In this document: positions 39,155 to 48,493 of the stretch, piece after piece
How the letters are laid out: each line of letters begins with the position of its first letter
Numbering within the stretch: position 1 is the first letter of the stretch
Source of the DNA: an uncultured bacterium
GTDB lineage: Bacteria > Planctomycetota > UBA1135
Length of the DNA stretch: 64,000 nt
Direction of reading: 5' to 3'
Assembly (NCBI GenBank): GCA_937919925.1
Contig: CALFOT010000086.1
Location: 1-64,000 of the forward strand
Translations under genes and position numbers: made by a program
The notes under the pieces: model-generated
Told to the model about the DNA's origin: nothing
Seen by the model: only the letters and a program-made list of their open reading frames with translations
Databases searched by the model: none

Positions 39155-41575
39155 TCAGTTGAACCTTAGTCTAGTTAAATCCCGGCTTCCATAGGAGTCC
39201 ATAAAGAAGCGCGGGCTTAAGTTGAAGTAGAAACCAGATTCGCCAGTGAATTGGATTTTGGTATAGCCCATTTCAAACAGGAAATCATGGCCGTAATATT
39301 GGGTCGCGAATCCAGAGCGAAGACCGGCATTGCCGTCAAAATTGACGGATTGCTGAAAGCCAATCGCCCATTGTTCGGTGAAACGCAAGCCGCCAAATAG
39401 GGAGCCCAAGGCCGCATCCGCGCTAGTGCGGTTCGTTTCGAAGTAGCTCGCACCGTAGTAAAGGCTACTGTTGGGCCGAATGAAGAGGCGAGTGAAGATT
39501 TCTTCCGTCTCAGCGACTTCAAAGTCATGGCGGATTCTTGCATCCCAAGTCACGCCGCGCAGGGTTTCACCAAACGTTCCAGGAGTCCATACCACTCGTA
39601 ATTCGGCAGGACCAATACCGGCGCCTGGTTGAGCGCGCGGGAATGGCGCGATGGGGGAATGTAATAAATTCGTACCATCCGTGTACCAAGGAAGGAGCAG
39701 GTTGACGTCCAGCCATGGCGAAGTGGTTTCTGGGGCATAGAAAAATTGCCGCAAAGACATCTCTGCGACCTCTCCATCCACGAGGATATCGTTGCCGTCA
39801 AAATCGAGAATCTGCCCAGAGGGTTCGCGGTTGGCGGTTCGGGAGCGTAAGTGGAGTTGTGGCAACACTTTATGACGCCAGCCATCCGCGTAGCGCTTCT
39901 CTAATACGAGCCCGGTTTCAAAGAAAACCTCAGAATACAGCTGCTCGTCTTGATCGGCGCTGCTGGTATCGTCTTGCCAAAGAGAGCCATTTACGCGGAT
40001 GCCAGGGCGCAGGAACAGTCCGCTGGTGTTCATGGGCACAGCTGCTTCGCTCCAAATTCGCGTGCGGGTGCGGGTGACCGTGGGCAAACTGCCAAATGGT
40101 GTGACACCGGCCGCAACCAAATTGCGGTCGCGCAGGCGGTAGATACCCAAATCAGTTCCCCAATCCAGATTCACCGGGCTGTGCCGTTTTTTGCCTCCCA
40201 GGAAGCCGGTCGGCAGTTCAAAAAGGCTGCTCGAAAAAGAATCCATCGCGACGCGTGGCAAGACGTCGAGTGACTGTTCGGCATGATCCGGAGCCCGACC
40301 GAGGCCCTCGATGGGGGTGTAGCCAACGTCATCCAAACGGTAGGCCGCCTCTGCCACGAAGAAAGTGTTTTCGCCACCGCGGCGCAGGTAAAGGCGGGAT
40401 TCTGCATCATCCATCCGCTCCCATTCGCGACGGAAAAATTCAGGATCGATTAATGGATCGGAAGTGTATGCCAAGTTGGCGTCAAAATCCCAATCCTTAT
40501 TCAAATTCCAGCGGTTGTACCAACGCAGACGTTGGCGCGTATCGGAGCTGCGCCCCAGCGAGGCCTTGAGACTGTGCTTATCCTCGGCGCCGTCCTCAAG
40601 ATGGAAAACATCCAAGTAGCCGGTGTAATCCGGGGCGCTGGCGTCGAGGCGCAAGTGCAGCGGATAACCGCGCCGGGCACTGTAGGCGGGAGTGAAATTC
40701 CAATCGATTTGAAATTTGCCCTGATTGGATTTGTAGACCCCTCCAAAGCGCGGCGTGATGGTGTTGCCAAGTGAGCGCGAGGAATCGAAGGTGATGCCGC
40801 GAAATCCCATAAAACTATCGCCCGGGGCGAAGTCTGGCGTGGGTACGGGCAACAGCTTGACGCCAAGAATTTGCAGCCAGCCGCGCGACGGTCGCCAAAT
40901 AAAATTGTCGCCATCGGTGCGCTCGGCCACCAGCTCACCAAAAAATACGCTGTAGTGGGGTGGCCGCTCTAAACAAGTGGAAACTGCCGTATCGATGGCG
41001 TGCAAGCTGCCGTCGGGATGCTCTTGAATGGACTTCGCTGCCAAGCGCATCGGCCAGCCGTTAGGGCCGCCCGCACCTGGCGGGAAATCGAGCACAGCGA
41101 TCGTGGCTTCACTGCGCCCTTCGGCTGGCCAATCCTGCAGCCGATCACATTGCATGAGCAAACCTTGCGCGGCAATGACGACGTGTCCATCAAGGCGGAT
41201 TTCACGAATGAGGCGATCATCTTCGGGTAAGCCCAGAGCCATCAAAATACGTCGACTCCACAGGCCGCCCAAAAAAGTATCGCTCTGGATGGGTTTGGAG
41301 ATGACTTCGTCGCCTGGAGTGATGGGAGCGCCTTCTTCAAGCCCGACAAGCTTGCGGTACTCCACCGCATCAAACCAAATTGTGGCGCGGTCAGCGCGCA
41401 GTTCCAGATCAGGGCCCAATAAATGAATTTGCTCAATGCGATAAACCATCGCACCGTTTTCTTCGCGCGAATCGATTGCTTCTGTGGTGAGCTCAAAACC
41501 ACCTTGACCACCGCTCACTAGGGGTGGCTGTGGATCTTGCGCCGCGGCAAGTAGCAGGCAAATCAGGGACAGCAT
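39155..41575 (-). CDS. LptD-like outer-membrane LPS assembly protein
   Basis: 806 aa, signal peptide, N-terminal OstA-like region (ELRADRATIWFD), beta-strand-rich C-terminus ending LRFN; adjacent to the LptA/C-like gene. Confidence 0.7.
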   Translation of the reverse strand: MLSLICLLLAAAQDPQPPLVSGGQGGFELTTEAIDSREENGAMVYRIEQIHLLGPDLELRADRATIWFDAVEYRKLVGLEEGAPITPGDEVISKPIQSDTFLGGLWSRRILMALGLPEDDRLIREIRLDGHVVIAAQGLLMQCDRLQDWPAEGRSEATIAVLDFPPGAGGPNGWPMRLAAKSIQEHPDGSLHAIDTAVSTCLERPPHYSVFFGELVAERTDGDNFIWRPSRGWLQILGVKLLPVPTPDFAPGDSFMGFRGITFDSSRSLGNTITPRFGGVYKSNQGKFQIDWNFTPAYSARRGYPLHLRLDASAPDYTGYLDVFHLEDGAEDKHSLKASLGRSSDTRQRLRWYNRWNLNKDWDFDANLAYTSDPLIDPEFFRREWERMDDAESRLYLRRGGENTFFVAEAAYRLDDVGYTPIEGLGRAPDHAEQSLDVLPRVAMDSFSSSLFELPTGFLGGKKRHSPVNLDWGTDLGIYRLRDRNLVAAGVTPFGSLPTVTRTRTRIWSEAAVPMNTSGLFLRPGIRVNGSLWQDDTSSADQDEQLYSEVFFETGLVLEKRYADGWRHKVLPQLHLRSRTANREPSGQILDFDGNDILVDGEVAEMSLRQFFYAPETTSPWLDVNLLLPWYTDGTNLLHSPIAPFPRAQPGAGIGPAELRVVWTPGTFGETLRGVTWDARIRHDFEVAETEEIFTRLFIRPNSSLYYGASYFETNRTSADAALGSLFGGLRFTEQWAIGFQQSVNFDGNAGLRSGFATQYYGHDFLFEMGYTKIQFTGESGFYFNLSPRFFMDSYGSRDLTRLRFN

Positions 41576-43975
41576 TTAATCAGCTTCGAATTGAGCGCCG
41601 CGGGAATCGAACAGGCCAGAATCAAGGTTGTAGCGCAGCCATTCTCCAATCATGCGGCGGCCGTCATCGGCGCGTAAGCGCGCAGGTAGGTTTGCCGCGC
41701 CGATGGAAGTAATCGTACTCGCGCGAGTATCCAATTCGATATGCGGCCCGCGCGCTTCCACCATGTCGCGTCGCAACACGGCATCACCAACGAGTAAGAG
41801 GAGATGCTTGTCATCCTCCAAGCGCGTCCAGTCCATGCGGTCGGCACTCCCCGTAAGGTCTGTGGAAAGAAAGCGCGCGTTCCCTTCAGCCCAACCAGAA
41901 TCTTCGCGGAACTCTAAGTTTTCGGCGTAAAGTTCGGCTGCGCTTTCTTTGCCCGCACCTTGGTAAGAAGCAAAGGCTTGGCGGTCGATGGCCAGTTTGC
42001 CATCCGAGTGATAGCGCAGCACTTCGCCACGCCCCTGGAAAAGTGCGCCATCTTCAAGCGCACCAGCAAGCCACGCAGTTTCATTCCGCCCATCGCGAAA
42101 TCGAGTACCGGCTTGCAACTCCAAGCGCTCATCGGGTATCAAAATCGCCCGCGCACCTTCACCAGTCATAGCCCCGCCGAGGCGCACATGATCGATTAAC
42201 TCCCAAGTTCCAGTGGCAGCATCTTGGCGGATTTGATCGGCGTAAATCAACACACGATCACCACTCAAGTGCAGCGCTGCAGCCGGCAGACTCACCATTG
42301 GAGATTGTAAAACTTCCACCTGGGTGCCGTCCCAAATCAACAGTCCACAATCCAATTGAGCCTCATAGTTGTCAAGCTGATAAGTTCCATGCACGCGCTT
42401 ATTGCGCGCTGGGTCGCCACGCATTTCAAAAGACTTCTCTCCAGTTTGCTGAAGATGTTCGCCGACTAAAGTGCGCCCTTGATAAGTGACCTGTAGATTT
42501 CCATTGGCATTTGTGCGTCGCACATCGGGCTGCAAGGAAGTTGCACCGTGCTCCATTAGGGAAATAAAACTATCCCCGCGGGCGTACAAATCTTCATTGT
42601 CGATGACAGCTTTAGTGGTGAAAGTAACATTCGTTTCCACTAACCCATCTTCCGTGAAGTGAATCGCTGGACTACGCAACCACTGCACATCGGATTCATG
42701 GGGTATCAATTCGGCATTGCCCGTGAGGAACCAATTGCCTGCGCGGTCGCTTTCTAATAAATCGGCACTGCCGCTGCCGTCATCGCCATCCGCAGCGACA
42801 TGGCCGCCCACTAACCACTTGTGCGGCGCAAGTTCCGCCCAATCACCTTTCAAGATGCCGCGATTATGTTTGGCGACGACATGATCCTCCAGTCTTACCG
42901 TATCTGTTTCTGGGGTGTAACGTGCAAAACCATCTGAGGATGCCCAATCAAAGGAACGGTCGTGTGGTTCGACGCGCACCGGACCAAGTACGGTGAGGTC
43001 GTGTAGAACACCGAGACTATCCCACGCAACAATGGAGCTCGCGCCAAGCATGTGTAAGGATTGTCCGGTCCAGTCGGTAGGGCCGTCAGCAGTGGCGCGA
43101 TCGGGGCGCCAACTTCCTTGTGCATCAGGCACGAGCTCAATCGAAAGATCTTTCGTAAGCAATTTTCCCGGCATGGCGGATTCCGCTGGAAACCACGATT
43201 GGACTTCCTCTAAGGCATATAGCTCGAGGCGATAGCCACCGTTTTTACCCGGGAAAAACGCGCCTGGGCCATCGCATTCGCCGCGATAAGAGGTGCCGTC
43301 ATTACCACGAATAATCCAACTTAATACGCCATCAAGAGGTTGAAACTCGACGCGCGAAAGGCTTGGATCAAAAAACAGATCTGCACCTTGAAGCTGCAGG
43401 TTGCCAGAAGTCATCGTGAACGGGCCGCGACCAAAGACTTGATCGGTGGAGGGGTCTAGATCTGCGTGCTCAGTTTCCAAAACCAAGGATCGCCCTTCCG
43501 TGAATTCAGGCATAGTGAGCACGGGCTTCTCGAGCTGCCAAAGTTTTTCCATATCAAAAGTGAAGCGATCGGCGGATTCATCCAGCGGCATCCAAGCTTC
43601 AGGAGCAACTACAGTGAAAGCTGTGCGTGTAGTACGACCTGGCTCTGCATCGAGGGAATCAATGACAACGGCGCTCATCGCAACGCCATCAGCCAGCGGT
43701 TTGGGGTCGTCGCCAACAACGCGGAAGCGCGGCACGAATAAGGTTGTGCCATGGTCTTGAGGCACCCGCTTTTCAGCGACGAGGTTAATGGGCCCGCGAA
43801 AGGCAATCTCAAAGACGCCAACCCCACGTAGCTTTTGAAGAAAACCCGGAGGGCCAGGATCGGCGGAGTGGCTAACCAATGCTGCCGCGCGTGCATGATG
43901 GAACATATTGAGGCCGACCCAAAACACGACCAACGCGGCACCGCCAAGGCCGACAAAGCGGAGGCCCCGGTTCAA
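41576..43975 (-). CDS. Large LptC/LptA (OstA)-like protein; start approximate
   Basis: N-terminal TM GLRFVGLGGAALVVFWVGLNMF; repeated OstA-like units (DRVLIYADQIRQDAATGTWELIDHVRLGG; GSADRMDWTRLEDDKHLLLLVGDAVLRRDMVEARGPHIELDT). Confidence 0.65.
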   Translation of the reverse strand: MNRGLRFVGLGGAALVVFWVGLNMFHHARAAALVSHSADPGPPGFLQKLRGVGVFEIAFRGPINLVAEKRVPQDHGTTLFVPRFRVVGDDPKPLADGVAMSAVVIDSLDAEPGRTTRTAFTVVAPEAWMPLDESADRFTFDMEKLWQLEKPVLTMPEFTEGRSLVLETEHADLDPSTDQVFGRGPFTMTSGNLQLQGADLFFDPSLSRVEFQPLDGVLSWIIRGNDGTSYRGECDGPGAFFPGKNGGYRLELYALEEVQSWFPAESAMPGKLLTKDLSIELVPDAQGSWRPDRATADGPTDWTGQSLHMLGASSIVAWDSLGVLHDLTVLGPVRVEPHDRSFDWASSDGFARYTPETDTVRLEDHVVAKHNRGILKGDWAELAPHKWLVGGHVAADGDDGSGSADLLESDRAGNWFLTGNAELIPHESDVQWLRSPAIHFTEDGLVETNVTFTTKAVIDNEDLYARGDSFISLMEHGATSLQPDVRRTNANGNLQVTYQGRTLVGEHLQQTGEKSFEMRGDPARNKRVHGTYQLDNYEAQLDCGLLIWDGTQVEVLQSPMVSLPAAALHLSGDRVLIYADQIRQDAATGTWELIDHVRLGGAMTGEGARAILIPDERLELQAGTRFRDGRNETAWLAGALEDGALFQGRGEVLRYHSDGKLAIDRQAFASYQGAGKESAAELYAENLEFREDSGWAEGNARFLSTDLTGSADRMDWTRLEDDKHLLLLVGDAVLRRDMVEARGPHIELDTRASTITSIGAANLPARLRADDGRRMIGEWLRYNLDSGLFDSRGAQFEAD

Positions 43976-44487
43976 GTGGTGTACGCGCGAGCATGCGCGG
44001 AGATGAGCAGGTCGCAAACTTCGCGTACGGCACCGTGACCAGCAGTGGCCCGCGTTACCCAATCAGCATGTTCGCGCACTTCACTTACCGCGCTGGGTGG
44101 AGCAAAGCGCAGACCAGCTTCTTGGAACATCGCGAGGTCTGGGAGGTCGTCGCCAATGGTGGCCACTTGCTCGCGTTGCAACCCACGCGCGGCAATGAGT
44201 TCTCGAATGAGCGGCCCCTTATCGAGGGAGCCAAGATAAATTTTTTCAATACCTAAACGGCGCGCCCGATGTTCCACTGCTGGATTTCTACGGCCACTGA
44301 TGACGGCGATTTCAATACCCGTACGCAGTAAGCGCACAATGCCAAGACCATCCAGAATGGAGAAGGTAGTACTCTCGGTTCCATCTGCGTGCACCATGAT
44401 GCGGCCGTCGGTCCAAACACCATCCACGTCAGAAACAAACAGCTTGATAGCTGCCGCGCGGGTGCGCAGTTCGAGGGGGAAAGTCAA
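43972..44487 (-). CDS. kdsC: 3-deoxy-D-manno-octulosonate 8-phosphate phosphatase
   Basis: AAAIKLFVSDVDGVWTDGRIMV...ISGRRNPAVEHRARRLGIEKIYLGSLDKG...ATIGDDLPDLAMF. Confidence 0.92.
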   Translation of the reverse strand: MTFPLELRTRAAAIKLFVSDVDGVWTDGRIMVHADGTESTTFSILDGLGIVRLLRTGIEIAVISGRRNPAVEHRARRLGIEKIYLGSLDKGPLIRELIAARGLQREQVATIGDDLPDLAMFQEAGLRFAPPSAVSEVREHADWVTRATAGHGAVREVCDLLISAHARAYTT

Positions 44488-45470
44488 ATCCGGACCTCCA
44501 GTAAATCTTGGACATCGACAAGGCCAACAACTCGGCGGCTGCCTTTGGCAACCACAGGCATTTGGTCGACGTGCGTGTCTTTGAATAAGCGCAGCACCTC
44601 GCCAACCAATTGATCCTCACAAACATGACGCGGGTTGGCGGCCATGTGCCTGACGATATCTTCCATCATGGGCAGGCTGCCGCTTTCGGCGAGTCGGCGC
44701 AAATCACCATCCGTGAAAATGCCGGCTAAATCGCCATCGGCGTTGACAACTAAGGCCGCGCCCGGGCGCCCGGGAGTACGAGTCATCACGGTGAGCGCCT
44801 CACCCACGGTACTACCCATAAGAACTAAGGGAAGCTGTTCGCCGCTGCGCATCATTTCACCTACCTTCATCAAGGACTTGCCTAGCGAGCCGGCAGGGTG
44901 ATACCGCGCAAACTCTTCCCGCGTAAAATCGCGGCCCTCTAAAACGGCCATCGCAAGCGCGTCGCCGAGAGCGAGCATGCAGGTGGTACTTACGGTGGGG
45001 GCCAAGCCAAGTGGGCAGGCCTCGGGGGCGTCACCGAATTCCATCACCAAATCAGCGTGCAGGCCCAACGGTGAGTGGGCAGAAGCGCAAATCGCAATCA
45101 CGCTGGCGCCGATGGATTTGACCGCCGGCAGAAGTTGTACTAGTTCCCGGGTGGCCCCGCTTTTGGATAGCGCCAACAACACATCTTCGGGGCGTAAGCG
45201 GCCAAGGTCGCCGTGGAGGGCTTCGGCGGGATGTAAAAAAAGGCTCGGTGTGCCAGTGCTAGCGAGCGTTGCGGAAATTTTCTGGGCGACAATGCCAGCT
45301 TTGCCCATACCACTGACCACCACGCGGCCCTTGCAGCGCAAAATTTGTTCACTAGCCGCGCTAAAAGAAGGCCCAATACGGCTAGAAAGCGCGTTCAAGG
45401 CTTCCGCCTCGAGTCGCAGAACTTCTAGCCCACGAGCAAGAGCGCGAGTTGCGTCAAAAACCATTGGCAT
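44484..45470 (-). CDS. kdsD: Arabinose-5-phosphate isomerase (KdsD/KpsF)
   Basis: GRVVVSGMGKAGIVAQKISATLASTGTPSLFLHPAEALHGDLG...CBS pair C-terminus. Confidence 0.93.
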   Translation of the reverse strand: MPMVFDATRALARGLEVLRLEAEALNALSSRIGPSFSAASEQILRCKGRVVVSGMGKAGIVAQKISATLASTGTPSLFLHPAEALHGDLGRLRPEDVLLALSKSGATRELVQLLPAVKSIGASVIAICASAHSPLGLHADLVMEFGDAPEACPLGLAPTVSTTCMLALGDALAMAVLEGRDFTREEFARYHPAGSLGKSLMKVGEMMRSGEQLPLVLMGSTVGEALTVMTRTPGRPGAALVVNADGDLAGIFTDGDLRRLAESGSLPMMEDIVRHMAANPRHVCEDQLVGEVLRLFKDTHVDQMPVVAKGSRRVVGLVDVQDLLEVRI

Positions 45471-45550
45471 TGGCAGGAAAGGGGGTGGGAAAGGCCACGC
45501 CCGGGCTTATTGTAGGGGAAGCTAGGCCGTGGGAGAATGACGGCCATCTT

Positions 45551-46222
45551 ATGGATCCATTCACCCTCATTGGCGGCATTGCAATCGTGGTCTTCGGCAT
45601 CACGACGCACGAGGCGGCGCACGCTTATGTCGCCGACCGCTTGGGCGATCCAACCGCGCGGCTGATGGGGAGAATAACGCTTAACCCTATTCCCCATATA
45701 GACTTATACCTAACCATCATCATCCCACTTTTGATGTTCTACACCACTGGCTTCGTCTTTGGTGGCGCCAAACCGGTACCCGTGCAGATCCATCGTATGC
45801 GTAACCCCTTGCGTTCGATGGCCCTGGTTGCCCTGGCTGGACCAGGGAGCAACTTGTTACAGGCTTTACTTTGGGGCGGTTTACTGAGTTTCTTTACCAA
45901 CATGGGCTATTGGGAGCCAGAATCCAGAGGGGTGATGGTTCTTCAAGTTGGAATTTTTGCCAATGTGCTGTTGATGGTTTTCAACTTGATGCCGATTCCT
46001 CCGTTGGATGGCTCGCGCGTTGTCATGTACTTCCTGAAGGGTGAGGCGCAGCGCACCTATATGGCGATGGAACGCTTCGGCATCTTGATCCTGCTAGGCC
46101 TTCTGTTTGTTGTGCCGGCTTTTCGTGGTTTGCTTCATTATTGCCTTGCTACTGTGGGTAATCTAGTGGCAACGGTCACCATGTTGCCAGATCATGTCGC
46201 TTGGTTTCCGCCGTTAGGCTAA
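45551..46222 (+). CDS. Site-2 protease (M50) family membrane protein
   Basis: VVFGITTHEAAHAYVADRLGDPTARLMGRITLNPIPHIDL; NLMPIPPLDGSRV. Confidence 0.9.
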   Translation: MDPFTLIGGIAIVVFGITTHEAAHAYVADRLGDPTARLMGRITLNPIPHIDLYLTIIIPLLMFYTTGFVFGGAKPVPVQIHRMRNPLRSMALVALAGPGSNLLQALLWGGLLSFFTNMGYWEPESRGVMVLQVGIFANVLLMVFNLMPIPPLDGSRVVMYFLKGEAQRTYMAMERFGILILLGLLFVVPAFRGLLHYCLATVGNLVATVTMLPDHVAWFPPLG

Positions 46223-46230
46223 CACCACGC

Positions 46231-47157
46231 ATGATTGAGCCCGTCGACCCGGAACAACTGCCGCCTTCCCGCCATCATCCGGTGGTTGAGGAAAGCGCAA
46301 ACAGCATCGCCAAGCCGGTTTTCACCGTTGAGTTGGAGCGCGTGTTTTTTGGACCGCTGGATTTGCTGCTCCAACTGGTGCGCGATAAAGAGCTCGAGAT
46401 CCACTCCGTTTCGCTGGCCAAAGTTTGTGATGCTTACTGCAGTTTTGTCCGCAACCTGAAGGATGTGGATGTTGATGAAGCGGCGGATTATTTGGTCATT
46501 GCTGCCACGTTGCTTTCGATTAAAAGCCGCTCTTTGTTGCCCCAGGAAGAAATTGCCGCGGATGAAGACCCGTTTGACCCTGGCGAGGAACTGGTCCATC
46601 AATTGATGGCCTACAAGGAGTTGCGTCGCGTGGCCGGTTTGCTCCACGATGCTTGGGATCACCGCAGTAAAATGTTGTCTGCGGGTGGGCGCTGGCTGGG
46701 CAAGGTTGATGAGCCCACGCCAACCGAAGAAGAGGAAGATGGGTGGGACCTCGGCGACGTTTCCATCTGGGATTTACTGAAAGTTTTCACGCGCCTGGAA
46801 GCTGAAACCGGCTTCATGCGCCCGCATCATGTGCGGCCCTCGGGCAAGCCACTGCGCGCTTACGTCGAAGATCTTTGGCACAAAGTGCAACAAGTGGCGG
46901 AAACGAGCCTGCGCGCCATTTTGCAAGAGGATGGAATTTCGCGTGGCGACGCCGCCTACTATTTGGTCGCTCTGCTGGAGCTTGCGAAGCAACAACAGAT
47001 TGATATCAAACAAGAGGCCCCTTTCGCAGATGTACTCGTAAGACATCGCGCCGAAGCCGGCGTTTTGCATCTTGAGGACATCGACGAATCCTTTGACCGT
47101 CAGCATGATGAGTTCGATCCTGAATTGGGTGAGCTCATTGGCGACGTTCCGTTGTAA
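46231..47157 (+). CDS. scpA: Segregation and condensation protein A
   Basis: FFGPLDLLLQLVRDKELEIHSVSLAKVCDAY...EAADYLVIAATLLSIKSRSLLP...AYYLVALLELAKQQQIDIKQEAPF. Confidence 0.92.
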   Translation: MIEPVDPEQLPPSRHHPVVEESANSIAKPVFTVELERVFFGPLDLLLQLVRDKELEIHSVSLAKVCDAYCSFVRNLKDVDVDEAADYLVIAATLLSIKSRSLLPQEEIAADEDPFDPGEELVHQLMAYKELRRVAGLLHDAWDHRSKMLSAGGRWLGKVDEPTPTEEEEDGWDLGDVSIWDLLKVFTRLEAETGFMRPHHVRPSGKPLRAYVEDLWHKVQQVAETSLRAILQEDGISRGDAAYYLVALLELAKQQQIDIKQEAPFADVLVRHRAEAGVLHLEDIDESFDRQHDEFDPELGELIGDVPL

Positions 47158-47181
47158 ACATAGAAAGAAAGAAAAATCATC

Positions 47182-47505
47182 ATGTCGAATGCAATCGATG
47201 TTACTGACGAGACCTTTGAAGCCGAAGTTCTCCACTCCACAACCCCAGTGTTGGTTGATTTTTGGGCACCTTGGTGTGGCCCCTGCAAAGCGATGGGCCC
47301 TGCGGTCGATCAATTAGCAGCTGAAACAGCGGGCAAGCTGAAAGTTGTCAAGCACAACACTCAAGATGAGCCATCGACAGCGAGCGATCTTGGTGTGATG
47401 GGGATTCCATGTTTTATCGTGTTTAAGGGCGGCGTCGAAATCGCGCGCAACGCTGGCATGATGAACTACGATCAGTTTAAGGCCTTCGTTGCGCCGCACA
47501 TTTAA
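47182..47505 (+). CDS. trxA: Thioredoxin
   Basis: PVLVDFWAPWCGPCKAMGPAVDQLA...GIPCFIVFKGG. Confidence 0.95.
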   Translation: MSNAIDVTDETFEAEVLHSTTPVLVDFWAPWCGPCKAMGPAVDQLAAETAGKLKVVKHNTQDEPSTASDLGVMGIPCFIVFKGGVEIARNAGMMNYDQFKAFVAPHI

Positions 47506-47548
47506 GTTCAGCGCTTAGCGCTCGAGCTACCCTTATCTGCCCATCATT

Positions 47549-48493
47549 TTGCGTGTAGCATTTCTCGGTTCTCCACCCTTTGCCACCGAGGTTTTTACTA
47601 CCTTGGTGAAGGGTGGCGTGGAGATTGTTGGGCTGGTGACGGCACCCCAGCGCGTGGCCGGTCGCGGTCGTAAAGAGGCGCCAAATCCGTTGGTGGATTT
47701 CGCAGTGGAACAAGACATTCCAGTTTTGCGCCCCGAGTCCGCTCGCGCTTTTGATTTCAAAGCTAGCTTTGCAAGTTGGGATGCGGATGTTGGTGTGGTG
47801 ACAAGTTATGGCCAGATTTTGGACGCAGAGCTTTTGGCTATCCCGCGTTGTGGTTGTTTAAATTTGCACGGCTCCTTGTTGCCACGTTGGCGTGGTGCCA
47901 GTCCGATTCAAGCAGCCCTACTTGCTGGAGATACAGAAACTGGGGTAAGCGTGCAACGTATGGTGCTTGCCTTGGATGCTGGCAATGTGATTGCGGAGCA
48001 ACGCTGTACCATTGGCCCACGTGAGACAGCGTCGCAGTTGTTCGAGCGTTTGGTCGTCGCTGGCTCGGCCTTGTTGCTCGATGTGATGCGGGCTGGACTT
48101 GCTGCGGGAGACTTTCCTGTTGGCCACCCTCAAGATGCGGCCGCAGTCACGGTTTGTAAGCGCGTTCAAAAAAAGGAGGGGAAGATCGATTGGGCAACGC
48201 CGGCGCTGGACATCGATCGTCGGGTGCGTGCCATGAGTGGCTGGCCTGGGGCGCAGACGAATTTGCCGGACGGAATGCCGATTCAAATTCACATGGGAGA
48301 AATACGCAATGATTTCGAATCGGCTGCGCCCGGCACCGTCATCTCCTTGGACGGTGGAATTGGAGTTGCCTGTGCCTCTGGTACATTTGTGATTACGGAA
48401 TTGCAGCGCCAGGGTAAAGCGCGCTTAGCTGCGGAGGATTTTCTACGCGGTGCCAAGTTAGCGGTAGGAGAAGTGTTGAGAACCATAGCATGA
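47549..48493 (+). CDS. fmt: Methionyl-tRNA formyltransferase
   Basis: RVAFLGSPPFATEVF...SYGQILDAELLAIPRCGCLNLHGSLLPRWRGASPIQAALLAGDTETGVSVQRM. Confidence 0.95.
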   Translation: MRVAFLGSPPFATEVFTTLVKGGVEIVGLVTAPQRVAGRGRKEAPNPLVDFAVEQDIPVLRPESARAFDFKASFASWDADVGVVTSYGQILDAELLAIPRCGCLNLHGSLLPRWRGASPIQAALLAGDTETGVSVQRMVLALDAGNVIAEQRCTIGPRETASQLFERLVVAGSALLLDVMRAGLAAGDFPVGHPQDAAAVTVCKRVQKKEGKIDWATPALDIDRRVRAMSGWPGAQTNLPDGMPIQIHMGEIRNDFESAAPGTVISLDGGIGVACASGTFVITELQRQGKARLAAEDFLRGAKLAVGEVLRTIA

